DNA of 64,000 nucleotides from contig MU839151.1 in the NCBI GenBank assembly GCA_030685235.1, forward strand, positions 169,417 through 233,416, written 5' to 3'. This DNA comes from Copromyces sp. CBS 386.78. Its lineage: Eukaryota; Ascomycota; Sordariomycetes; Sordariales; Sordariaceae. Shown here piece by piece: positions 11,717 through 22,536 of this stretch. Position 1 is the first letter of the stretch. Every line of letters begins with the position of its first letter. A model generated the notes under the pieces. The model was not told where the DNA came from. It did not search any database and saw only the letters and a list, made by a program, of their open reading frames with translations. The position numbers were made by a program, and so were the translations under genes.

Positions 11717-13249
11717 TTAAGTTGTCATCTCTGCGCCCCTTTCCTGCACCACCAAAGGAGGCTCTTTGGCTTCTTGTGCAATTTGACCGATACCACCGTC
11801 TCCATGAGTCCTCGAATCATCTCCAGCATCTGAGTCGTAATATATTGCCGGCCCTTCCTCGTCGCCCGATGCGCTGGGAGTGACGCCTTCAGTGTGATCC
11901 GACGCCGTCGACCAGGTACTTCCGCCGCTCTCGCCCGAATAAGGAAAAGCCTCCGATGGAATGATGTGCCGCTGGATGATGCCCTCCCATGTCTCTTCTT
12001 CCGTGGGAGATGGTGGGATGACCTCTGCTGTGCCGTCATCGTGCTCCTCCAACCCCGCGTACTCGGTCGGCAGAGAAAGATGCACGTCTGGGATGGCCAA
12101 CTCGGATTCGCTGTGTGAGCTTGGGCTGTGCGCAATAGGCGTCTCGTCTTTGGCCATTTCCACGCTCTCCCAGTCCAGCGACTCGGTTGGCGAACTTGAA
12201 GCAGTTGGAGATGGTACCACTTGAGGCTGCCGTACTTTGGCCCAGTGCTGGACCACGCTCTTGACCTGGTCGGCAAAGCTGATGAACTGCGTTCCAAACG
12301 TGTCCCGCGTCAGGCTGGTGTCAATGGGTATGCTGACAGTCTGACAGTATCCGCTGGTCGTCAACAGCTTACTCGCGAAAAGCTCTGGGAACTCTTCCTC
12401 GGCAATGTCAATGGCATCGGTCCACCGCACCTGCTCGCCCAAGATGAAACTCTGACCTCCAAGGATGTAGGGACTTAGGGCCTCGACATGGACCCGTGCC
12501 ACGTCTTCGACATGCACCGACACTCCCGCGTATACCCCCAGGCCGTGGCCTAGGAGTAGGGCTGCCAACATGGAGTTTGTGCCCTTCATCGCCTGCCTTT
12601 CCGTGGTCGCTGCCGTGTTGGCCCCCAGCACGAAGCCCGGGTGTATGTACACGGCGTCAAAGAATGGCCGCTCGTGCGCCATGTACTCCTCCGCCACTTG
12701 AAGTGCTCGACATTTGGAGGCTGCGTAGGCGGCAAATTCGGATGCGTATGGTCCTTGATCAACGGGTATCCGGTCTTCGGGAACCACAGGCTGTTCTCTC
12801 TTCTCTTTGCCCTCCATTTGTGATATTGGGACAATGGCCGCAATGGAACTTGTGAAGACAACACGTCTTACCGTCCCGCTTTGCTCGGCGGCGTCAAGAA
12901 TGTTGAGCGTTCCGGCTTCGGCAGGCTTGATGAATGTCTCTCGGGCGTCGTCTGTACCGATCCAGCGACCAGCTTTGCTTGGTAGAGGAGATGCTGTGTG
13001 GATGATGTAGCCGACATCTTCCGCGGCCGTCACAAATGCCCCTGGTTTCGTAATGTCTGGCACGACGATAAAGGAGAGTTTCGAAGGATTGAGGCGGCGT
13101 AGTGCGGGTCGGGCTCGGATTGTGTGTTCGTCCTCTGCTTTTCGGACAGCGCACCGAACATGATATCCCTGACGGAGTAGGCACTGAAGAATGGCCCAGC
13201 CAAGGTGGCCTGTGGCACCAGTCAAGAGCACTATGTCTCCGGGTGCCAT
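11717..13249 (-). CDS. Extended SDR (NAD(P)-dependent ketone/dihydroflavonol reductase-like) with long acidic tail
   Basis: A single 510-residue ORF. Residues 10-17 TGATGHLG are the Rossmann dinucleotide motif. VVFTSS (about 130) precedes the catalytic YAASK (175-179). YIHPGFVLG and VHVEDVARVHVEAL fit the Gre2 / dihydroflavonol-reductase / 3-beta-HSD branch of extended SDRs, which reduce carbonyls with NADPH. The catalytic part ends near residue 340 (VVQHWAKV). The last roughly 170 residues are Ser/Glu/Pro-rich, without domain, and unusual for this family, whose members are normally 330-350 residues long. The tail stays open to TAA, so it is probably translated. The substrate cannot be predicted. 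Confidence 0.85.
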   Translation of the reverse strand: MAPGDIVLLTGATGHLGWAILQCLLRQGYHVRCAVRKAEDEHTIRARPALRRLNPSKLSFIVVPDITKPGAFVTAAEDVGYIIHTASPLPSKAGRWIGTDDARETFIKPAEAGTLNILDAAEQSGTVRRVVFTSSIAAIVPISQMEGKEKREQPVVPEDRIPVDQGPYASEFAAYAASKCRALQVAEEYMAHERPFFDAVYIHPGFVLGANTAATTERQAMKGTNSMLAALLLGHGLGVYAGVSVHVEDVARVHVEALSPYILGGQSFILGEQVRWTDAIDIAEEEFPELFASKLLTTSGYCQTVSIPIDTSLTRDTFGTQFISFADQVKSVVQHWAKVRQPQVVPSPTASSSPTESLDWESVEMAKDETPIAHSPSSHSESELAIPDVHLSLPTEYAGLEEHDDGTAEVIPPSPTEEETWEGIIQRHIIPSEAFPYSGESGGSTWSTASDHTEGVTPSASGDEEGPAIYYDSDAGDDSRTHGDGGIGQIAQEAKEPPLVVQERGAEMTT

Positions 13250-16200
13250 ACTGAATGGTATTGGTGTCTGTTCTGTTGTCTTTTCTTGATCCAGTCTGAT
13301 CTGGCCTATGACGGTCGGTGTTCGTTGAACTTTTATGACGATGGCGAGACGACTTCAAGGGTTCAACAAAACTTGACCATGAAAGAAGGTCGACGTAAGG
13401 TTGCAGCGGAGGGCAGACCTCGTGACCTTTTAAATGAATTGCCAATTGTGTCAGGAAAGGGGGGCAATAATGTGATAACACCTATGTGCCGCGTAATGCG
13501 CACTCCATGGCATTTTTTTTATCCGAGAGCGCTTCCTCCTTTCGGATTCTAATCGGCCGTGCATTGTCTACACCAGTACCAAGGTACGTACCTCGGCCAT
13601 CAATGGCCTCGACTCCGATTTGTTTCAGCTGTCTCTTGCTGACTGCATTTGGGAAGCCTCCAACAAGGGGCAATCACAGTTTACGGCCCAATGCCGAAGC
13701 ATCCCACAGACCGCTGTTCCCAGAGACCTGGGCCAGGGCTTCAGGTTCCGTCTGAGGGTATCTCTGGCCACGAATTCGACGTCACCATTTCAGCAATTTT
13801 TTGCTATGCCACGTACCCTCCGCGTCCGAGCGGTACTCGCCGGCACCCGAATACGTACCACAACAACCACCGAGTGCACTGATACCGGTCATTCGAACAT
13901 GGGCAATGCCTCCGACGTAGCCCGTCCCGCATACTCTCTTCGGGCACTCAGCGGCCGACCTACCGACGTCGGCAACACAAACAATGCCATCGACGTCGTC
14001 AGCACCTCCTGCAACTGCCCAGACGTCTCATGCTCGCCTCTTGGCGTTCCGTGTCACCTCGACTGTTTGTGACGGTTTGGGCGTCGGCCGAGAAGTGATG
14101 CACCCAAATACGCCCAACGGGGTCATTTTCTCCCCCCAATCTGACCACAACAGTTGACAACAGTCTCAATTACCCCAGATCAATCGCGGCAATTCTAATC
14201 TGCCCTTACAACTTCTTTCTGCATGTCTGCAGTACGCAGACGGTACCGTCATACGCGAGATTTCCAGCTCGCCAGTCGGAGTTCGCTGAATGTGAAGACC
14301 GACTACAAGCGACAGAAGCGATGGTGACACAGCAGGGAGCAAACATGCAACTGACTTGGTAAACAACCACGAAGCGTTGCTTGATTGACGCAGCTCGGTT
14401 ATAACAGCAATTCATGCGACTGGAATGTCGAAATTCTTGCATCTGTCGGCCGCCGACTCTGACGCGGCCAGTCAATGCAATCCGGCACCTTCGACTCTTT
14501 CGAGAAGGAGTTGGCACGAGAAGCACACATGGTCCCTTCCTCCATCACCCGGCAGCACGCGACGGCATCGGAATGCCACTAATCCTTTGTTCATCCCTTG
14601 CATGAGCCTCGCGTGGGATATACAAATGCAGCCGATGTCTCCGAGAAAGGAATGCGGGCATGCAACGGGTTGCCCACGCTCCTCACCCTGTTCAAGCGAA
14701 CGGCGAACGGCGATCTGCACGCATGTCTCTACCCGCCGCGTCTGGACAACAACCCCGCGTCACACAAGCACTCTGAACTCAGGACTCTCTCCCTTTCGGT
14801 CCCGTGAGCCGTGAGACATGATTCGCAGAAGTAGCCGACCGTGAGATTACAGACAACAAGACGGCCAAAACGCCTTGGCCCTGGGAGGCTCGATCTGGAC
14901 CGTTGTTTCGCCTACAACTGAAGCTGTCTCGGGTTCTTTTCATGCTGGAATCACCGCATTTTGTCGGATGTTTTGGCAGCAAGCCACAGTGCTGCAGACA
15001 TGCTTGGGTGAAGAGTAGCCGAGGCCTGGCCATACCCAGCAATGGCGTGTCAGGGCAACGCCACCGGTTGCACCGAAAGACGGGTTTGAAGATCTGGGCC
15101 ATGCGCCACGGGGAGATTTTGTAACAAACGGGAGCTAGATCTCCTGGGCTCTAGCTGATACTGTAACAAAGAACATCCTGGCAACGCATTTTTCGCATGG
15201 TGGGATCTCAGCGGCAAAGACAAAGACACGCGATTACGATCCCAGGAAATCTGGATCCGGAATGCGGAGAAGACACGGATCGGGGATTACTCCGGGTCTC
15301 GAACGGTCCAGCAAAGGAACGAATTAACGACGACAGCTTCAGGTATTCGGGTGCGTAATCTGATAACAAGTTCGAACTCACCTCTGGTCAGCTAATTTGC
15401 TTCGGAATCTGGCAACGAGAATACATTTTCAGCCTCAAATGGGCGGGGCCAGAACTCGGTCCGCATTCTTCCAATTGTGGGCATCTTGCCTGTAATAAAA
15501 GATCCTTGCCCGAAAAGATTCAGGGCGTGCTTACTGCCTCCGACTCGCCCTGTGCCTCCACCTCCGAAACCCCTACACGGACGACGGCCCGGAAGATCGC
15601 CCGTGACACAGAACGGGCGGTTATCGTTGTCAGCATATGCTTGAAACGATGGACCTGGACAACAATTATGCGAGTTTTCTTCCCCGTTTGGTTCCTGCTT
15701 CCGAGTGTGCCTGGCCAGTGTATCACCAGGGGCATGTCCCTCTCTCAATCTTCGGTTCTGGCTTGGATATTCAGCTCAGGTTTCCAGCTAATTTGAGCAT
15801 AAGCTCCACGATTCAATTGCATCCAAGTCCCGGTCATAGCAAGATATCTGCACTCGCTTGGCCAATACGGTACCCAACACTGCCAACCAGCCGCTGAGCT
15901 CGTGCCGTTCACGAGGCTGGGAGAAAAACACCAGCGCGTGGACCGAAGGTGGGATCAGTCCCTAGCTTGGGGCTCAAAGAAAAACTCGGAGTAACTGTCA
16001 CGGGCGAATTCCTCGATCCATGCCAATTTCAGTGCACTTCCTTGGCTCTTCTTTGCGCTTTGTAGTTCGGACGGGTCATCCGCCCCTTATGAGGTCCTTG
16101 CGCTTCTGGCTGTTTGCGATTTCCGCCGGGCCCGCTCCCGTATCTCTTTGACTTCAAATAATCTGAAGGTCACATTGGCATTGTTTGCGGGGCTGAAGTC

Positions 16201-16351
16201 TTACGACTTACGGACGATCAAGATGTTGCCACCTCACGACAGGCGTCAAATTGATATGCTTCGTTCAACATCCAAAATCCAAATCCAGGAATGTCTTCTT
16301 GAGGCGCACGCCTGGGCGCCGATTCCAACAACAAACTGGCGGTTAAACACC
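13250..16351. other. Long intergenic stretch, no convincing gene
   Basis: Normal-GC sequence with several reading frames of up to 150 codons on both strands. None shows a domain, a signal peptide or a coherent exon structure. The stretch separates the SDR promoter (just right of 13249) from the tRNA gene. A non-coding transcript cannot be excluded. Confidence 0.5.
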
Positions 16352-16424
16352 GCCCGGCTAGCTCAATCGGTAGAGCGTGAGACTCTTAATCTCAAGGTTG
16401 TGGGTTCGACCCCCACGTCGGGCT
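16352..16424 (+). tRNA. tRNA-Lys (anticodon CUU), intronless
   Basis: Full cloverleaf. Acceptor GCCCGGC pairs with GTCGGGC (16417-16423, one G-T pair). The D-arm is GAGC-bounded. The anticodon arm TGAGA-CTCTTAA-TCTCA carries CTT. The T-arm is GTGGG-TTCGACC-CCCAC. Internal A and B boxes are intact (GGTTCGAC). Positions 27-39 equal the primer site of the copia element at 1.3-6.8 kb. Confidence 0.96.
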
Positions 16425-16451
16425 CAATTCCCGATGTTCAACAACATCTTC

Positions 16452-16459
16452 TTTTTTTT
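16452..16459 (+). terminator. RNA polymerase III T-run terminator of the tRNA gene
   Basis: Eight T residues lie 27 bp after the mature tRNA end, with no earlier run of five or more T. This is the expected Pol III stop. Confidence 0.7.
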
Positions 16460-18415
16460 AAAAATTTCTGCCCCCGAGCCACCGTTTTCTTTTTGCTTTG
16501 CTTTTGACAATGTTCGTCTTTCTTCTTTAAAAAAAAAAAAAAAAAAAAATTACTAACAGCCCCAGAAGGGCGAGCGTGGAGGAACGTCGTTGACTCCATA
16601 GTCTCCATTACTGGCCGTGCTCTCGGACGGGAAGATATCACTACCCAGCTGACCCAAGTGTCCGACAAAATCAAGTTCGGGACACCCAGCGTGACGGGTG
16701 TTCAGCCGGTGATGATGTCTGTGCAAAGGTAGCGGTTCGGACGACCCAACTGAACTTATAACCCTTGCTCTCGAATCTCAATGCCGCTTGGGGCATATGC
16801 GAGGAGTTCAGGAAGACAGGATACCTTGGAATTCCTAGTCCTTCCTCAAGACCTCGAGCTGGTGTCGTTTTTTTTTTTTTTTTTTTTTTTTTTCTTGGCC
16901 ATTGCTTTCCGCCTCTTGCCTAGCTGACGGCCACTACTTCTCTCGTGCGGATTCATCGTCATCCGCGAGATATCGCCGACCATACCCTGGCGAGCCTGGT
17001 CTCTGCTACCACAGTTGACCCTAACCCTCTCAAGCTGGTCTTTTCAAGCCATTCCTGAACGAGATAAACAAGTGTCACGGCCTCAGAGTTTATTATCTCC
17101 TTCCTTCAGTGCCAAAAGTTCTGCCATGAAAAGCTTGCTCGGTTCAAGTGATATGACACTCGTGTTCCAAGGCTGATATTGACTCCATGTTAGGCAGGAG
17201 GAATCACGTAGTGCTTTTCTTTTCGGTCACGCAAAACATGGTGTGGCAATCAGGCAAACTCCAAAGTTTGTGTTTTGGTCATCCTAGAATGACGTTGACG
17301 AGCTGTATCCATTCAAACCCGAATTCCCTACTATAAAGAACGGCTGTCCCATTGGTTTTCTAAGGCCACTTATCGCGCCGACCAAGCTACACCGATGTTT
17401 CAACCATCCAACATCTGCAACTCTGCAACTCCTCATCTGAAGTAGTAATGGCATTTTCGTTCACAAAGCACTTCCATCCTGCAATTTATCCCAATCGCGA
17501 TGAGGAGCTATGGTAAATCAACTGGCTGTTCGGAAGTTTCCGGGCGACTTTGATGTTTTGAGAGCTGAAGCACCCGCAGGCATGGTTGTAACAACGATAC
17601 CTGGTGTTTCCCATCACCTGAGGCTTACGTGCGGTCATGATTCGTCTATCTGATATTGCCTTGTGAGCTTAGGTTCAACGAGCACAAGTCATGTCCTCTT
17701 TTCGACCATTCTTTCACTGCGTGGAGATGTCAGGTTATATCTCCCAAGAATCCCATTCAAAGTTCGTGTTCCATCGAAGTCTTTCTCCTCCAGACTCTCC
17801 AGTTTTCTCATGCTTGTCGAGAAAAATCTTCTTTTTCACCGCTCACAACAAACCGAATCAGTGAGAACCAGGGGATCTCGCGAGTTGCGACCTGACAATC
17901 TGAAAATGGGCATAACAACCAAAAGCCAAGCCATCAAAATGGGCAAGTCGTCTATACCTTCTTCAAGCCTCCATGTCTATCCTGCCACTAACACTTTACC
18001 CTACTCACTCCTCAGTCAACGATTTTGCCAACTCTCCCGCCTCAATCATCAACAAGCATAGACGCATGACCATGGCCGGGGCAGTCGTTGAGTTGGCCAT
18101 TTGAGTCACTGCGGAAAGAGCGCAGCCTCAAGTGGCTCAGAGATCTTGCCATAAATCAGTATGAACATTCGTTGGGAATGAATTTCAGTGGTCCTATGAG
18201 GGCAAAACACCAACAGAAGATTCTGCTCTGGCATACGATTATCGAGGTGCTAGATCGCAAACAATGGGCGCTTCCAAGAATTTAACCCCCGAAGTCGCCA
18301 GGCGATGTCGAGGTGGGATGGAGGGTTGAACTTTGGACTTTGGAGGTTGAACCAGGGAGGGGTGGAGATGTAGGATGGAGAAGATGGGAAAATGAAAAGA
18401 GACCAAAAGCCCTAA
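16460..18415. other. Intergenic stretch with long homopolymer runs
   Basis: It holds an A-run of 21 at 16529-16549 and a T-run of 26 at 16868-16893, about 320 bp apart. Frames at 17656-18061 are open for up to 132 codons but show no domain or splice logic. No gene is supported. Confidence 0.5.
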
Positions 18416-18840
18416 GGCCCTGATCGAAACCGCACCGGTGCTCTTTCTGGAGCGGTACAGAGGGTCAGCGGTACAGCTTGGTTGCAATGCAAGCGGAGTG
18501 AAAGTTTGAGACGCGTATTTACAACGAGCGCTTTCCCTTTCTAAGCGTTAGAGCCTTGGCTTGCATTTTCATACCGGCGAAGCAATGTCACTTTTTCTCA
18601 AAGGTTGCCAAGGTCGCCAAGATACTCAAATACGACGTCGCTATACCTTCTTGAGCCAGATTTTCTACCGCTGAAGCGCTGTACCGCTGCAACCTGTACC
18701 GGTGCAAAAAGATGAGTTTTTGAAAAAGAAGAGCAGCGGTACAACGACGAAGCCCCCCGGTCAACGCCAAGGTCACGAAGTCACTCTCAAGCCAAACTTT
18801 CCTCTCAGAAACCAGCACCGGTGCGGTTTCGATCAGGGCC
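18416..18840. mobile_element. 425-bp non-autonomous TIR element (MITE), PIF/Harbinger-like
   Basis: Perfect 27-bp terminal inverted repeats lie at 18416-18442 and 18814-18840. The left one begins GGCCCTGATCGAAACCGCAC. They are flanked by a direct TAA (18413-18415 and 18841-18843). The element carries repeated AGCGGTACAG-type motifs in both orientations (18451-18460, 18467-18476, 18679-18688, 18735-18743, and a variant at 18694-18703), which could be transposase-binding sites. A 3-bp TWA duplication with GG-starting TIRs fits the PIF/Harbinger superfamily. No transposase is encoded. It is not visibly RIP-mutated, as expected for a repeat this short. Confidence 0.82.
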
Positions 18841-19809
18841 TAAGCGAAATTGCCTCTGGGAATGGAGATGCCATGAAGTACGCCAAAGATGAAGGACAGA
18901 AGGAGCGTGCTGTTGTGGTTACCATTTGGAACCATGAACCAGCCTCTATCAGCATCAGGCACTTAGCGTCCAGTTTCATATTGACGATTTCCACTGAATT
19001 TGGGTGTCGTCCTGATTACTGATCACTCTTTCCAGTTTCTCGAACAAATCAATCCTCCCTACTTCCTTTCTTGCCTCCTCTCCTTCTTTGCGGGTACTTT
19101 CCTTATTTCGACACTTATCACATCATCGTTTCAACCAAACAGCAAGCAAGAGCGAACGACCCATTCCACTTGACCAAGGTACCTTAGTTTCCCTGCGGAT
19201 CCATCACTTCTTCCGCAAGTTAGTCTCATAATATCGTATCTTTGAACAAGAAACCTGTATGTGTCCTCATGCGGCGCCCTGCAACACCTGAAACATTTCT
19301 TCATCTGAACGATGGAAGTTTCGAAGAGATTTCATCTTGACTATAATGAGTGACCATTACACAGCTTCTGGGGTAAAGACAATAGGTACCTATATCGTTC
19401 CTCTCAAAGCCATTGAAAGCATTGCTCCCCTTCAATTGACTCAAAGTTGAGTGAATCTGACACAGGGTAGACTGTGGAAAGCTGAATCTCTTCTATTGAG
19501 AGACTTCGAGCCACTATGCGGCCAGCTGAACCGCCAGTCGTTTGCTATTGTAATAAAGACGAGTTGACAGCTTCATAACATGATCAATAAAACGGGTTGT
19601 CATTTCACTAGACTAGACCCAGATGGAAACCGTTCACTAACCCGCGATATATAAACCTACCCGTTGGTTTATCTTCCTTTCTTTTTTCACTTCTAATCCT
19701 TTGCAAGCACCTTTCAAACATCGCATAACCATAGCGCGATCAAGGCTTAGCCCACAACATCCAAACCTTCTCATACCACAAGAAACCCAGCACAAGACTC
19801 GGTGTCAAG
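18841..19809. other. Upstream region of cluster gene A
   Basis: Pyrimidine-rich non-coding DNA leading to gene A. A TATATAAA box lies at 19648-19655. I see no ORF of note. Confidence 0.5.
19648..19655 (+). promoter_or_regulatory. Probable TATA box of gene A
   Basis: TATATAAA lies 155 bp before the gene A ATG. Gene C has TATATAAAA 142 bp before its ATG, so the placement recurs within the family. Confidence 0.45.
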
Positions 19810-20449
19810 ATGTCCGACCATCCGATTGTCCAGAAGAGTAAGTTGACATTCTCACCCTCGATTTCACCCTTGTCTCACTACTTTCTTGGTCATTGCTAAC
19901 CGTTTCATCTACAGTCAAGGCCTTTGACCCCGCGGAGCTCGCTTTCAGGCATGACAGGATTAAAATCGCCAGAGCCATAATTCTAGCTACCTTACGCCAG
20001 CCCTATGACCTCAAGGGGCTTAGGAACTTGAGGAAAATCGTCTGGGACTACAGGAGGTCCCTGGCAAAAAAGTGCCCGCGCGACGCTGCCTCTGCGCACT
20101 CCGAGGATATCGGTTATCGATACTGCTTGTGTCTCGGAAGTTCTGGACATCCTCGAAGGTGAGGCTACCTGCCTATGGCCTCCTTGTCTGTCCTATCTCT
20201 CTCTAACATGTAATGAAGCTCTGATGTACAAGATGGTAGACGAGCCTCACCAGTTGGTCAACAGCATCGAACCTGTTTTCGGAGAGCTGGTGGAGGTCGA
20301 GGAGAAGGATTCCTCTGGTAAGTACAAACATCTGAAGAGTGTAATAGCGGGGCGACTTCCTGAGAGATACTAACCTGTTTGTTACAGCTGATGTTCAGAA
20401 GGAGGTTGACGGGGAGGGCGACGAGGAGGAGGACTGGGTTCTTGTCTGA
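19810..20449 (+). CDS. Cluster family gene A (unknown function), apparent frameshift in the core exon
   Basis: Exons 19810-19837, 19915-20158, 20219-20317 and 20388-20449; introns have GTAAGT or GTGAGG donors. Exon 1 encodes MSDHPIVQK, which carries the family P-I-V-x-x-I motif across a phase-1 intron. The core exon begins IKAFDPAELAFRHDRIKIA and is helical. It is 244 nt long, while phase 1 on both sides demands a multiple of three (genes G and H have 246 nt in the corresponding stretch). The first part reads in one frame to about SAHSED. The last part reads in another (VSEVLDILEA), and that frame continues correctly into the last two exons (LMYKMVDEP, ending EEEDWVLV). This is therefore a single-base gain or two-base loss, either a real inactivation or a sequence error. 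About 143 residues. Function unknown. Confidence 0.65.
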
Positions 20450-21182
20450 GTTTTCAGTGAGAACCGAGCGAGGGGGTTCATGAATCATTTGGGCCTGACA
20501 GATATGGTTGCGATACGGCTTTCAGCCAAATGAAGAGTGTTACTTGCCAGCCGAACTAAACCATCGCGTTATGTCCGTTTCACTCCTTGCACCTTTTTAG
20601 TTGAAGCGTCGAAAGGTTGCCTTGAATTCTTGCTGCCCTTATTACATACATGCACTATCCCCCATTTTCACCTGCCATTGAACTCTGGTCATCTTGATCT
20701 CGTTTTGTGGCCATTGAATATCTAGCTACGTACGTTCGCCTCTTGGAATGTGAGAGCGATGAACAGCGCTTGTGGGCTGACACGGGCGCGGGGCAGATAT
20801 TCGAACTTCCTCTCCAACCAGCGGCCCCTCAAGTCATTCCAGTCACTTCGAAACGAACAGTTGCTGACTGGAGCTTACGACTACCAACCTAGGTACCTTA
20901 TCAGACCAGTTCATCCATAGAACACCTTCCATCTCCCCTAGTCAACACCCAGGACATATACCCTTTCATCCACTAACAAGCATCTCCAGTCGACGGCACA
21001 CTCTCTAGCGAATGTTTTTGCTATGTTTCGCGCTAACGCCCACCGTGGCGCCCCTCTTGATAGAGAGTGACAGAGTCTTCATAATCCAAAATGACCGATC
21101 TAATACTGAAACCGTTCTATACTCGTTGGATGAGGCAAAGATATCATGGCGGTCCATGGAGTTTGGAAAGGACGGGCTACGA
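20450..21182. other. Intergenic between convergent genes A and B
   Basis: The 3' regions of two convergent genes. Short open frames only. Nothing else seen. Confidence 0.45.
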
Positions 21183-22003
21183 TCAGGTCGGTGTCTGGGT
21201 AGACGAGCGAATGGACGAGCGGAGCTTGTTCCAGGGGAAGATCGTGTCGAAGACCTCTTGAAAGTTGATAAGTTAGTTCGAAGGTACGCTCCAGAGAATT
21301 TGTGTAGAGTACCTGTACGTACTCTGGGAGATGATCATATCACACTGGACTTTGCGGAGAGCGCGCAAAAACCTGCGCTGGAGTTCCAAGCGCTCGTAAG
21401 CTTTTCCACGTGGAGCATTGTGTGAGTACCCTGGCTTTCCTTTGATGACGTCGTCCAGATGCTCGAACCAGCTGACCGCTTGGGGGAAGATCTGGTCCGA
21501 GGTAGGGGCTTTTCCGCGCCTGGCGTCAACTATCTCTTGAACTAGGTAGAGTGTTTGTTAGAGACCTTGTGAAGAAGAAAAAGCTCGCCCAGCTTGGTGC
21601 GCGGGAACCGTGTGACTGGACTTACTGATGATATCGACAGGGATAATCGACATCAGACTGCGTACGCGTGCTGATGGAAGATGTAGGATAATTTCTGGGG
21701 TCGGTCAGTATAGGCATAGGCTAGGCGAAGCGGTGGAACACGCAAGACAGGAAGTACCGAATACTCACTTTTTCCCTTCACGGCAGTCTTTCCTCCAGCG
21801 ACGAAGTTCGGGTTGTCTTTGTCGGCCGGTTTAGCGATCGTTGCTGAAACCGGCTCCGGAAGGAGGAGCCCCGACTCTACGTCGGCGGCGACATTGGTCC
21901 CCGCGACGGCGACCTTCGCGTCGTCGACCACTACTTCTTCGGGCTTCTGGCTCTGCGCCTTCACAGCCGCGACGCTCGGTGTCATGGAACCGTTGCGTGC
22001 CAT
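21183..22003 (-). CDS. Cluster family gene B (unknown function), 190 residues
   Basis: Exons 22003-21769, 21670-21626, 21541-21323 and 21256-21183, all joined in phase 1 (total 573 nt, TGA at 21183). The start is the ATG at 22003. Exon 1 encodes 78 disordered residues rich in Ala, Val, Lys and Glu (e.g. SQKPEEVVVDDAK, then LLLPEPVSATI; gene C has the related LLLPEPVAHE). The small exon 2 ends SIIPVDII, the family P-V-x-x-I motif. The core exon begins IQEIVDARRGKAPTSDQIF and continues with predicted helices (SWFEHLDDVI, YERLELQRRFLRALRKV). The tail is basic and Ser/Thr-rich. There is no signal peptide and no recognised domain. It is divergent from gene C across a 533-bp shared upstream region. 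Function unknown. Confidence 0.75.
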
Positions 22004-22536
22004 AGTGAGAATAGGAAGTTGTGTCGGTGATGTGTTGGTTTGTGTTTGAGTCGGGTGCTGGGGGATCGAGGTATCTTGGAGGTGTTGGAGAGAAGTGAGG
22101 GTACCGACCGTGGTGTTGCGACCGCGAGCGGCGGGATAAATAAGGTAAGCGAACCTGAAAGGCGGGAGGAAGGGTAAGGAGTGAGTCGTAAAGGTTCTAT
22201 ATGAGGTGTTCGGTGAATTACCCCAGAGTCAACGGGTATGGAAGGCGTTTCGCACCATCAAGGTTCAATATGCCGTGAACACCCTTCCTGTTTGGCGACC
22301 GTGAAGTGTGAACAACCTGCTTGTAACCATTCATCGTCTCAGGTTCTCTCCAGGTTGACACCCACAGTTACATGTCATTTGTTGAGTATATAAAACACCG
22401 TCTACTCACCACGTTCTTCCACTTTCTCACACCTCAACACCATCCACCAGGAATAGCCTACCTGCTCACCCAACTTTTCTCCTCACCCTGAACACCAAGA
22501 AACCATCACCGGCTCCAGTCCAACAAGAGCGCAACC
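22004..22536. promoter_or_regulatory. Shared upstream region of divergent genes B and C
   Basis: 533 bp between two opposite ATGs. A TATATAAAA box at 22387-22395 serves gene C, with a pyrimidine-rich leader downstream. I see no clear TATA box toward gene B. The head-to-head layout would allow co-regulation. Confidence 0.55.

Noticed and set aside
16529..16893. A21 and T26 runs as a processed pseudogene
   Set aside because: The sequence between them has no recognisable gene, and the runs face each other rather than marking one poly(A) tail.
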